Shown in pieces: positions 1 to 7,190 of a stretch of 64,000 nucleotides of DNA. Position 1 is the first letter of the stretch; every line of letters begins with the position of its first letter. The translations under genes were made by a program, and so were the position numbers. The stretch comes from Streptococcus azizii (GTDB lineage: Bacteria; Bacillota; Bacilli; Lactobacillales; Streptococcaceae), in assembly GCF_001984715.1 (NCBI RefSeq), contig NZ_MSPR01000006.1, forward strand, positions 46,805-110,804, given 5' to 3'. The notes below the pieces were generated by a model. That model worked only from the letters and a program-made list of their open reading frames with translations, was not told the origin of the DNA and searched no databases.

Positions 1-2
1 TC

Positions 3-122
3 ATTGTCTGTCAGAATCACGTCTATCCAGCTATTGGGCTAGACGAAGTACGTACTTTTCTTCCCAGACAGGTAAAAGAAGAGTTGTTTCAGGCCAGTCT
101 GATGAAACAAGTGACAGGGTAG
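3..122 (+). CDS. C-terminal end of an unknown ICE protein (5' cut by window edge)
   Basis: An open frame enters from the left edge and ends at the TAG at 120-122, giving about 39 residues that finish in LMKQVTG. The next gene starts within about 10 bases, so it is probably the preceding member of the same operon. Too little is visible to name a family. Confidence 0.5.
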   Translation: MVCQNHVYPAIGLDEVRTFLPRQVKEELFQASLMKQVTG

Positions 123-130
123 GTGTGAAG

Positions 131-364
131 ATGAATGAACGATTTTGGGACAATTTAGAAATCATTCTGGCTGAAAAAGACCTCACTTGGGCAGAACTAG
201 CTCGCAAAGTATTCAACGGTCAATATGTTTATCCAAGTGAATTTAATCGCCTCTATCAAAAATTACGGCATTACAAATCTAATCGTCTGATGCCACAAAT
301 AAGATGGGTTGAGCGTATTGTTCTAGTCTTAGATATTGATTATGAAGATTTATTTAAGAGGTGA
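131..364 (+). CDS. small helix-turn-helix-like protein
   Basis: Short basic protein of 77-79 residues whose segment LTWAELARKVFNGQ followed by further helices and a C-terminal VLDIDYEDLF resembles a Cro/XRE-type DNA-binding fold with the usual end signature. I chose ATG 131, which has AGGTG a few bases upstream; GTG 125 is an in-frame alternative. The stop overlaps the start of the following membrane-protease gene (coupled translation likely). A regulatory role in ICE transfer is inferred only from fold and position. Confidence 0.6.
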   Translation: MNERFWDNLEIILAEKDLTWAELARKVFNGQYVYPSEFNRLYQKLRHYKSNRLMPQIRWVERIVLVLDIDYEDLFKR

Positions 365-951
365 CAATGATAAGGATAGTGTTGTTTTATCTAGCCATAC
401 AGCTTAACGGTCTTCTGGTGAGTTTATTCCTGAAAGAGTATCTGACAATAGAGGGTATAGTCTTGCTACAATTGGTCCTATTAAGTGTGACTTGCTTAGA
501 GATTGCCCGTCATAAAACTGTTCCATTAAAAATTGTGGGCGTACAAAATCGCCTAAGTTGGTTGCTTCTTGGCTTTGTGGCTATGGTTGCTTTTGCAGTC
601 TTCATCAGTTTCCTATTTCCAGTTCAGACTAGGAATCAAGCAGTATTGGTACAAGTAGGAAAACAGGTTCCTCCTATTATCTTTTTATTGTTTCTGGTCA
701 ATGCAAGTATTCTTGAAGAGATTGTTTACAGGCAATTGCTGTGGGAAAAATTGACATTCCCTTTTGAACAAATAGGCGTGACCAGTTTTCTCTTTGTTCT
801 ATCCCATGGACCTAATCAATTAGGGAGTTGGCTCATCTATAGCTGTCTTGGCTTGACCTTGGCTGTTGTTCGATTGAAAACTGATTGTATGACGGCAATC
901 GCCTTACATTTACTTTGGAATAGTTTGGCTTATGTCGTAACTTTCTTGTGA
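361..951 (+). CDS. CPBP-family intramembrane metalloprotease
   Basis: About 196 residues with several hydrophobic membrane spans. The CPBP (Abi/CAAX-protease-like) motifs are present in order: EEIVYR (EExxxR) around residue 120, FVLSHG with a conserved His around 145, and the C-terminal HLLWNS (HxxxN). These coordinate the metal in a membrane-embedded protease. In Gram-positive bacteria such proteins often act in bacteriocin self-protection or peptide processing; the substrate here is unknown. The start is GTG 361 overlapping the previous stop, or ATG 367. It precedes the conjugation genes, and the TGA stop lies inside a 19-bp motif repeated elsewhere in the ICE. Confidence 0.75.
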   Translation: MTMIRIVLFYLAIQLNGLLVSLFLKEYLTIEGIVLLQLVLLSVTCLEIARHKTVPLKIVGVQNRLSWLLLGFVAMVAFAVFISFLFPVQTRNQAVLVQVGKQVPPIIFLLFLVNASILEEIVYRQLLWEKLTFPFEQIGVTSFLFVLSHGPNQLGSWLIYSCLGLTLAVVRLKTDCMTAIALHLLWNSLAYVVTFL

Positions 952-964
952 TACCAAAATCAAG
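946..964 (+). promoter_or_regulatory. copy 1 of dispersed 19-bp motif
   Basis: TTGTGATACCAAAATCAAG, one mismatch from the copies at 12,324 and 38,712. It overlaps the stop codon of the CPBP protease gene and lies 64 bases before the pcfB-like start. A hairpin (GTGCTTCC...GGAAGCAC) follows directly. The function is unknown; the location upstream of gene starts suggests a regulatory site. Confidence 0.45.
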
Positions 965-1027
965 AGTGCTTCCGTATTATGGAAGCACCTTATGTTTGAT
1001 AGGGAATCGAAAAAAGAGGAGGCCACT

Positions 1028-1516
1028 ATGTCATCTGAACAACAAGAACGTCAAGCGATGCAATACGTAGAAAGAAGTAGTTTATTGACAGTCAGAACCC
1101 TCTTAAAACTCTTAGAATGGTCGGCTAGGCAAGCCTTAGCTCAAGATTCAGCTTATAAGATTGGGGTTCAAAAAATGGAAGAACTCCTTCAAAGTCCTTA
1201 CGCCATTGAAGCGATTGATGTTAGTAAAGACATACTGGATAAGCCAATCGATGTGGAGAAATTTAAGGAGTTGATGGAGTCAGAAAAACTGCCAATCGCA
1301 ATTAGTTGGCAAAAAGACTATCTCTACTTTTATGCCAAGGATAAGACCTTGCTCGATCATCACTTGGATGAATTGTTGAAGAAACTGATGTCTAATCCAG
1401 AGAAGCTAGAAGGTTTAACCTTTGATAAAACCTTGGACCAAGAGATAGAACTGGCCAAAGAGAAAATTAGAGTGACAGAACTTTCGGCAGTAAAAACCAA
1501 GGAGGTGACCTTGTAA
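1028..1516 (+). CDS. pcfB: PcfB-like conjugation protein (DUF3801)
   Basis: Soluble protein of about 162 residues matching the PcfB/DUF3801 family, which in Gram-positive conjugation helps the relaxosome dock on the coupling protein. Supporting features are the N-terminal helical segment LLTVRTLLKLLEWSARQA, the central PIDVEKFKELMES and LPIAISWQKDYLYFYAKD, and a charged C-terminus. ATG 1028 is preferred over the upstream ATG 992 because AAGAGGAGG sits 7 bases before it. The stop overlaps the start of the coupling ATPase gene (TAATG), as expected for partners made together. Confidence 0.8.
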   Translation: MSSEQQERQAMQYVERSSLLTVRTLLKLLEWSARQALAQDSAYKIGVQKMEELLQSPYAIEAIDVSKDILDKPIDVEKFKELMESEKLPIAISWQKDYLYFYAKDKTLLDHHLDELLKKLMSNPEKLEGLTFDKTLDQEIELAKEKIRVTELSAVKTKEVTL

Positions 1517-3333
1517 TGTATTCCAGGCAAAAAGCATTTGTCTTTGGACTCTTGGGTCTCGCCTTTGGCTATTTCTGCCATCGTCTAACCCTACTCTATG
1601 ATAGTTTAACTAATGCCCCACCTATGGAACGTATTGCCTACCTCTTAGGAGAGGGGTTAAATCAGGTTTTCAATCCTTTATGGCTATTTTCCTTTACTCA
1701 AAAATCTTTTCTTGCCTTTATCCTTGGGGTTCTAATGATGACGCTAGTCTATCTTTATGTATCGACAGGACAGAAAGTCTATCGGGAAGGGGAAGAATAT
1801 GGTTCTGCACGATTTGGAACCAGTAAGGAAAAGCGGAACTTTTACAGTAAGAATCCTTTCAATGACACGATTTTGGCTCGTGATGTTCGTCTAACCTTGT
1901 TGGAAAAGAAGAAACCCCAGTTTGACCGAAATAAAAATTTGATTGTCATTGGGGGTTCTGGGGCAGGTAAGACCTTTCGCTTTGTGAAACCCAACCTTAT
2001 CCAACTTAACTGTTCCAATATTGTCGTAGATCCGAAAGACCATTTGGCTGAGAAGACAGGTAAACTCTTTTTAGAAAACGGTTATCAGGTTAAGGTTTTA
2101 GACTTGGTTAATATGACCAATTCAGACGGTTTTAATCCCTTTCGTTATGTAGAAACAGAGAATGATTTGAACCGTATGTTAACGGTCTATTTTAATAATA
2201 CCAAAGGAAATGGTTCTCGCAGTGATCCGTTTTGGGATGAGGCTTCCATGACATTGGTGAGAGCTATTGCCTCTTACTTGGTGGATTTTTACAATCCTCC
2301 AGGAAGTTCTAAGCAAGAGCAGGAAGCAAGACGTAAGCGTGGCCGTTATCCAGCCTTTTCTGAGATTGGGAAACTCATCAAACTCTTATCAAAGGGAGAC
2401 AATCAGGACAAAAGTATACTTGAAGTCCTGTTTGAAGACTATGCTAAGAAATATGGTCATGAGAACTTTACCATGAGAAACTGGGCAGATTTTCAAAACT
2501 ATAAGGATAAGACCTTGGATTCGGTGATTGCGGTCACAACAGCTAAATTTGCCCTCTTTAATATTCAATCGGTGATTGATTTGACGCAAAGAGACACTAT
2601 GGATTTGAAAACGTGGGGCACTCAAAAGACCATGGTCTATCTTGTTATTCCAGACAATGATACGACCTTTCGTTTCCTATCTGCTTTATTTTTCTCTACG
2701 GTTTTCTCCACTTTGACCAGACAGGCTGATGTTGACTTTAAAGGGCAACTGCCTATTCATGTTAGAAGCTATCTGGATGAGTTTGCGAATGTCGGAGAAA
2801 TCCCAGACTTCGCTGAACAAACCTCAACAGTCCGCTCTAGGAATATGAGTCTTGTGCCTATTCTCCAAAATATCGCTCAACTCCAAGGACTTTATAAGGA
2901 AAAAGAAGCTTGGAAAACCATTTTGGGGAACTGTGACAGCCTCCTCTATCTGGGTGGAAATGACGAAGAAACTTTCAAATTCATGAGTGGTCTATTAGGC
3001 AAACAAACCATTGATGTCAGAAATATCAGTCGTTCTTTTGGGCAGACTGGCTCAAGTTCTACCTCTCACCAGAAAATTGCCCGTGACTTGATGACGGCTG
3101 ATGAAGTCGGTAATATGAAACGAGATGAGTGTCTTGTACGCATTGCAGGAGTGCCAGTATTTAGATCAAAGAAATATTTTCCACTCAAACATAAGAATTG
3201 GAAATGGCTTGCGGATAAGGAATCTGATGAACGCTGGTGGCACTATCACATCGATCCCCTAACCGCTGAGGAAGAAGTAGATTTGTCAGGCCATAAAATA
3301 AGGGATCTAAGCACAGAAACAAAACTACATTAA
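1516..3333 (+). CDS. virD4: VirD4/TraG-type coupling protein (T4CP)
   Basis: A 605-residue membrane ATPase that links the relaxosome to the mating channel and drives DNA transfer. Two N-terminal membrane segments (about residues 7-25 and 60-85) anchor it. The Walker A GGSGAGKT is near residue 146, and the Walker B/TraG signature YLDEFANVGEIPDF is near residue 420, followed by the conserved RSRNMSLVPILQNIAQL. Length and order match Tn5252/PcfC-type coupling proteins. It starts in a TAATG overlap with the pcfB-like gene and is followed by small channel genes. The frame is intact with no sign of decay. Confidence 0.93.
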   Translation: MYSRQKAFVFGLLGLAFGYFCHRLTLLYDSLTNAPPMERIAYLLGEGLNQVFNPLWLFSFTQKSFLAFILGVLMMTLVYLYVSTGQKVYREGEEYGSARFGTSKEKRNFYSKNPFNDTILARDVRLTLLEKKKPQFDRNKNLIVIGGSGAGKTFRFVKPNLIQLNCSNIVVDPKDHLAEKTGKLFLENGYQVKVLDLVNMTNSDGFNPFRYVETENDLNRMLTVYFNNTKGNGSRSDPFWDEASMTLVRAIASYLVDFYNPPGSSKQEQEARRKRGRYPAFSEIGKLIKLLSKGDNQDKSILEVLFEDYAKKYGHENFTMRNWADFQNYKDKTLDSVIAVTTAKFALFNIQSVIDLTQRDTMDLKTWGTQKTMVYLVIPDNDTTFRFLSALFFSTVFSTLTRQADVDFKGQLPIHVRSYLDEFANVGEIPDFAEQTSTVRSRNMSLVPILQNIAQLQGLYKEKEAWKTILGNCDSLLYLGGNDEETFKFMSGLLGKQTIDVRNISRSFGQTGSSSTSHQKIARDLMTADEVGNMKRDECLVRIAGVPVFRSKKYFPLKHKNWKWLADKESDERWWHYHIDPLTAEEEVDLSGHKIRDLSTETKLH

Positions 3334-3350
3334 TAGAAATGAGGAATGAT

Positions 3351-3593
3351 ATGAATCAAAAACTAACAGGCTTTGTTTACGGAGTGGACGCCAGCTCCAT
3401 GTTCTCCCAAGCTATGTCTCTATTACAAAAAGGCTTAATTGCAGTAGGAGCCTTTCTTGTTGTTATGGGCATTATCAACCTTTCGACCAACATTAAAGAT
3501 GGTGGTCCAGGTGTCCGAAATGCCATTCTAGAAATTGTTGGTGGGGTCATGGTGGGAGCCGCAGGTGCTTTTGTGACACAGATTACTATTTAG
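3351..3593 (+). CDS. small conjugation membrane protein (Maff2/TrsC-like)
   Basis: About 80 residues with two hydrophobic helices (around LIAVGAFLVVMGIINL and ILEIVGGVMVGAAGAFV) joined by a short polar loop, NIKDGGPG. This architecture and the location between VirD4 and a VirB6-like gene match the small pilin-like/membrane protein of Gram-positive type IV secretion systems. ATG 3351 is preferred (GAGG 8 bases upstream); an upstream in-frame ATG at 3339 lacks a ribosome binding site. Direct assignment as a VirB2-like subunit is inference. Confidence 0.7.
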   Translation: MNQKLTGFVYGVDASSMFSQAMSLLQKGLIAVGAFLVVMGIINLSTNIKDGGPGVRNAILEIVGGVMVGAAGAFVTQITI

Positions 3594-3611
3594 AGGAGGT
3601 CAGAACATGAC

Positions 3612-4466
3612 ATGATGATGAATTTTACGTCACCTTTTGTATTTCTAGCCTCTGAAAAAGTATCTAGCGAAAGCTTTTTTGAAGGGTTCCAAGTTGATTT
3701 AGAATCAACGGCCAACTTGGTTAAGTCACTAGCGGACTTTAATCCGACGGTGTGGTCTTACATGACAGCCATTACCAAGGGGATTATGCAGCCCTTGGGA
3801 GTAGCTATTCTTGCGGTTGTTCTCGTACTCGAATTTTCAAAAATGGCCAAGAAAATCGCAAACTCAGGTGGTGCGATGACCTTTGAAGCCATAGCACCTA
3901 TGATTGTCAGCTACATCATGGTCGCGGTCGTGATTACCAATACGACGGTTATTGTGGAAGCCATTATTGCCCTTGCCTCTTATGTTATTGAACAAGTGGC
4001 AGGGCTTGTCACAAATGGTGGTACTAATTACGATACCATCTCAGGCATCAAGGGATCTGGAATTGTAGAAAAAATGATTATTGGCTTTTTTGCGATTCTC
4101 ATTTGGTTGGTACGAATGGCCAGTATCATGGTTGTCAATATCTTGATTACCATTCGCTTTATCCAACTCTATCTGATGATACCTTTTGCCCCTGTTACCA
4201 TTCCGACCTTCCTTAGTGATGACTGGAGAAGTGTTGGGATTGGCTACCTTAAGAACGTCATGGTCTATGCCGTGCAAGGTATTTTGATTTTTCTAATTGT
4301 ATCTCTTGTTCCCTTGTTTGAATCGGCTGGAAAGATTGCCGTATCAAATGGAGCTGGAGTAATGGAATCACTCGCCATTATGTTTGGTGGCTTGGTACAG
4401 GCCATCTTGTTAATCATTGCCTTAGTTGGCAGTCAACGAACCGCCCGAAGTATTTTGGGGATGTAG
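3612..4466 (+). CDS. VirB6/TrbL-like polytopic channel protein
   Basis: A 284-residue protein with about six membrane spans after an amphipathic N-terminal stretch. The segment IRFIQLYLMIPFAPVTIPTF resembles the conserved core of Gram-positive VirB6-like proteins (PrgH/TcpH group) that form the inner-membrane DNA channel. A strong AGGAGG lies at 3594-3599. The nearest ATG (3607) opens a three-codon dead frame (ATG ACA TGA), so translation probably begins at one of the consecutive ATGs at 3612, 3615 or 3618; the exact start is unresolved. Confidence 0.82.
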   Translation: MMMNFTSPFVFLASEKVSSESFFEGFQVDLESTANLVKSLADFNPTVWSYMTAITKGIMQPLGVAILAVVLVLEFSKMAKKIANSGGAMTFEAIAPMIVSYIMVAVVITNTTVIVEAIIALASYVIEQVAGLVTNGGTNYDTISGIKGSGIVEKMIIGFFAILIWLVRMASIMVVNILITIRFIQLYLMIPFAPVTIPTFLSDDWRSVGIGYLKNVMVYAVQGILIFLIVSLVPLFESAGKIAVSNGAGVMESLAIMFGGLVQAILLIIALVGSQRTARSILGM

Positions 4467-4527
4467 GAGGAAGGGAGTCATTATCTCGCCTCCTATTTTT
4501 ATAGCTTACTTAGATTGGAGAACATTT

Positions 4528-4884
4528 ATGAACACACGTGTCTTTAAGGACATCTCAAAGGTTCAACACAGGGCATGGCTGGGATTTACAACTAGACAGG
4601 TTATTTTTGTATTTCCTTCCGTCGCCATAACCATTTTGGTATTGGGCTTGAACCTATTTTACTGGCAATTTGGAGATTGGTTTGTCTATGGTTTTGTTTT
4701 TAGCTTTACCATTCCACTCATGTTATTTGGGGTCTATCGCCCTAATGATTTACCATTTGAAACCTACCTCAAGTATCGATTTCATTATGAACTAACAGTA
4801 CCAGATCGTACATTTACTGGAAGAAAAGGAGATCAACGTGAAAAAATTAAAACACTCAATGAAACCAAAGACCTCTTCAAATGA
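4528..4884 (+). CDS. prgI: PrgI-family conjugation membrane protein
   Basis: A 118-residue protein with two closely spaced membrane helices in the first half and a conserved polar tail (FGVYRPNDLPFETYLKYRFHYE), typical of the PrgI family (VirB3-like partner of the VirB4 ATPase). ATG 4528 follows TTGGAG by 7 bases; the longer upstream frame from 4426 overlaps the VirB6 gene and is unlikely. Its 3' end overlaps the start of the VirB4-like gene, mirroring VirB3-VirB4 coupling in other systems. Confidence 0.82.
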   Translation: MNTRVFKDISKVQHRAWLGFTTRQVIFVFPSVAITILVLGLNLFYWQFGDWFVYGFVFSFTIPLMLFGVYRPNDLPFETYLKYRFHYELTVPDRTFTGRKGDQREKIKTLNETKDLFK

Positions 4885-7189
4885 CAAAAAGCAAAAGACG
4901 AAAACACAGAAGCAGGAGATCAAACCTTCTACCGTAAATACGTTAGCCTATCAAGGACTTTTTCAAAATGGACTCATGCAGGTCAGTCCAAGTTATTTCT
5001 CACAAACCTATCTCTTAGGAGATGTCAATTATCAAACAGTTGGCTTAGATGATAAAGGAGCTATTGTGGAGAAATATTCCGATTTAATCAATTCACTGGA
5101 TGATCAGACCAATTTCCAACTGACCATTTTCAATCAAAAGGTCAATTTGGAAAAATTCCGTAAGAGTATTCTCTATCCCTTGCAGGAAGATGGGTTTGAT
5201 GCTTATCGTGATGAATTAAATCGCATGATGAATGCCAACTTAGAGGCGGGCGAGAACAACTTTTCGGCTGTAAAGTTTCTTTCATTTGGCAAGAGCGACC
5301 AAACACCAAAACTAGCTTTTCGTTCTCTGTCGCAAATTGGGGAATATTTCAAGAGTGGCTTTTCAGAGATTGATGTGTCTCTTGGTCTGCTTGGTGGAGA
5401 GGAGCGAGTGAATGTCCTTGCGGATATGTTGCGAGGTGAAAATCATTTACCGTTCTCTTACAAGGATTTGACCCTCTCAGGTCAATCCACCAAACACTTT
5501 ATTGCCCCAACCTACCTTTCCTTTAAACACAAGAATCATATTGAATTGGACGATAGATTATTACAGATTGTCTATGTTCGTGATTACGGTATGGAGCTAG
5601 GGGATAAATTTATTCGTGACCTCATGCAGTCAGATTTGGAAGTGATGATTAGCCTACATGCTAAAGGCTCTACCAAGTCTGAAACCATGACCAAGCTGCG
5701 AACCAAGAAGACCTTGATGGAATCACAAAAGATTGGGGAACAACAAAAGATGGCTCGGACTGGCATCTATTTGGAGAAGGTCGGTCATGTTCTTGAAAAC
5801 AATATCGATGAAGCAGAAGCTCTTCTTCAAACCATGACCCAAACAGGAGATAAACTGTTTGACACCGTATTTCTAATTGGTGTGCTGGCGGATACTGAAG
5901 ACCAACTCAAACAATCTCTTGATATTATCAAGCAAGTGGCAGGGTCTAATGATATGATTATCGATAACTTGACCTACATGCAAGAAGCTGCCTTTAATAG
6001 TCTCTTGCCATTTGGGAAGAACTATCTTGAAGGTGTCTCTCGGTCTCTATTGACGTCAAATATTGCCGTGAATGCACCTTGGACTTCCGTTGATATTCAG
6101 GACAAGGGTGGGAAATTTTATGGCATCAATCAAATCTCAAGTAATATCATCAGTATTGACCGTGGCAAGTTAAATACTCCGTCAGGGTTGATTTTAGGGA
6201 CTTCTGGAGCTGGCAAAGGGATGGCGACAAAACATGAAATCATCTCTACTAAGCTCAAGGAAGTAGATAGTGATACTGAAATTATTATTGTTGACCCAGA
6301 AAATGAGTACAGTATTATCGGTCAAGCCTTTGGTGGGGAGAGTATTGATATTGCCCCAGATTCCACTACCTTCTTAAACGTCCTCGATCTATCCGATGAG
6401 AATATGGATGAGGATCCAGTCAAGGTCAAGTCCGAATTTCTCTTATCTTGGATTGGAAAGCTCTTGGACCGCAAGATGGATGGTCGTGAGAAGTCCTTGA
6501 TTGACCGTGTGACACGACTCACCTATAAGCATTTTGACACACCGTCCTTGGCCGAATGGGTCTTTGTCTTATCTCAACAACCTGAACAGGAAGCTAAGGA
6601 CTTGGCACTGGATATGGAACTCTATGTGGAAGGGTCGCTGGACATGTTTTCACATCGGACCAATATTAAAACAGACAGTCATTTCCTGATTTACAATGTC
6701 AAAAAGTTAGGCGATGAATTAAAACAGATTGCCCTCATGGTTATCTTTGACCAGATTTGGAATCGTGTGGTGAAAAATCAAAAACTAGGGAAGAAGACCT
6801 GGATTTACTTTGATGAAATGCAGCTTCTTTTATTGGACAAATATGCCTCTGATTTCTTCTTTAAACTCTGGAGTCGTGTCCGTAAGTATGGGGCGATACC
6901 AACTGGCATTACTCAAAATGTGGAGACGCTCCTTCTGGATGCCAATGGTAGACGCATTATCGCTAATAGCGAGTTTATGATTCTATTAAAACAGGCTAAG
7001 AGCGATCGCGAAGAATTGGTGCACATGCTTGGACTTTCCAAGGAATTGGAGAAATACTTGGTCAATCCTGAAAAAGGGGCTGGCCTAATCAAGGCCGGTT
7101 CCACTGTTGTCCCATTCAAGAATAAGATTCCACAACACACTGAGCTCTTTGATATCATGAGTACGGACCCTGAAAAAATGAGGACATGA
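4838..7189 (+). CDS. virB4: VirB4/TraE-type conjugation ATPase
   Basis: A 783-residue cytoplasmic ATPase that powers assembly and DNA transport in the mating channel. The Walker A GTSGAGKG is near residue 454, followed by IIIVDPENEY; the Walker B-like WIYFDEMQLLL is near residue 654, and an ITQNVETLL sensor region follows. The N-terminal half matches the CagE/TrbE_VirB domain. GTG 4838 is chosen because AAAGGAGA is 5-7 bases upstream; ATG 4859 is an alternative. It overlaps prgI in a different frame and is followed within 2 bases by the hydrolase gene. Confidence 0.92.
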   Translation: MKKLKHSMKPKTSSNDKKQKTKTQKQEIKPSTVNTLAYQGLFQNGLMQVSPSYFSQTYLLGDVNYQTVGLDDKGAIVEKYSDLINSLDDQTNFQLTIFNQKVNLEKFRKSILYPLQEDGFDAYRDELNRMMNANLEAGENNFSAVKFLSFGKSDQTPKLAFRSLSQIGEYFKSGFSEIDVSLGLLGGEERVNVLADMLRGENHLPFSYKDLTLSGQSTKHFIAPTYLSFKHKNHIELDDRLLQIVYVRDYGMELGDKFIRDLMQSDLEVMISLHAKGSTKSETMTKLRTKKTLMESQKIGEQQKMARTGIYLEKVGHVLENNIDEAEALLQTMTQTGDKLFDTVFLIGVLADTEDQLKQSLDIIKQVAGSNDMIIDNLTYMQEAAFNSLLPFGKNYLEGVSRSLLTSNIAVNAPWTSVDIQDKGGKFYGINQISSNIISIDRGKLNTPSGLILGTSGAGKGMATKHEIISTKLKEVDSDTEIIIVDPENEYSIIGQAFGGESIDIAPDSTTFLNVLDLSDENMDEDPVKVKSEFLLSWIGKLLDRKMDGREKSLIDRVTRLTYKHFDTPSLAEWVFVLSQQPEQEAKDLALDMELYVEGSLDMFSHRTNIKTDSHFLIYNVKKLGDELKQIALMVIFDQIWNRVVKNQKLGKKTWIYFDEMQLLLLDKYASDFFFKLWSRVRKYGAIPTGITQNVETLLLDANGRRIIANSEFMILLKQAKSDREELVHMLGLSKELEKYLVNPEKGAGLIKAGSTVVPFKNKIPQHTELFDIMSTDPEKMRT

Positions 7190-7190
7190 G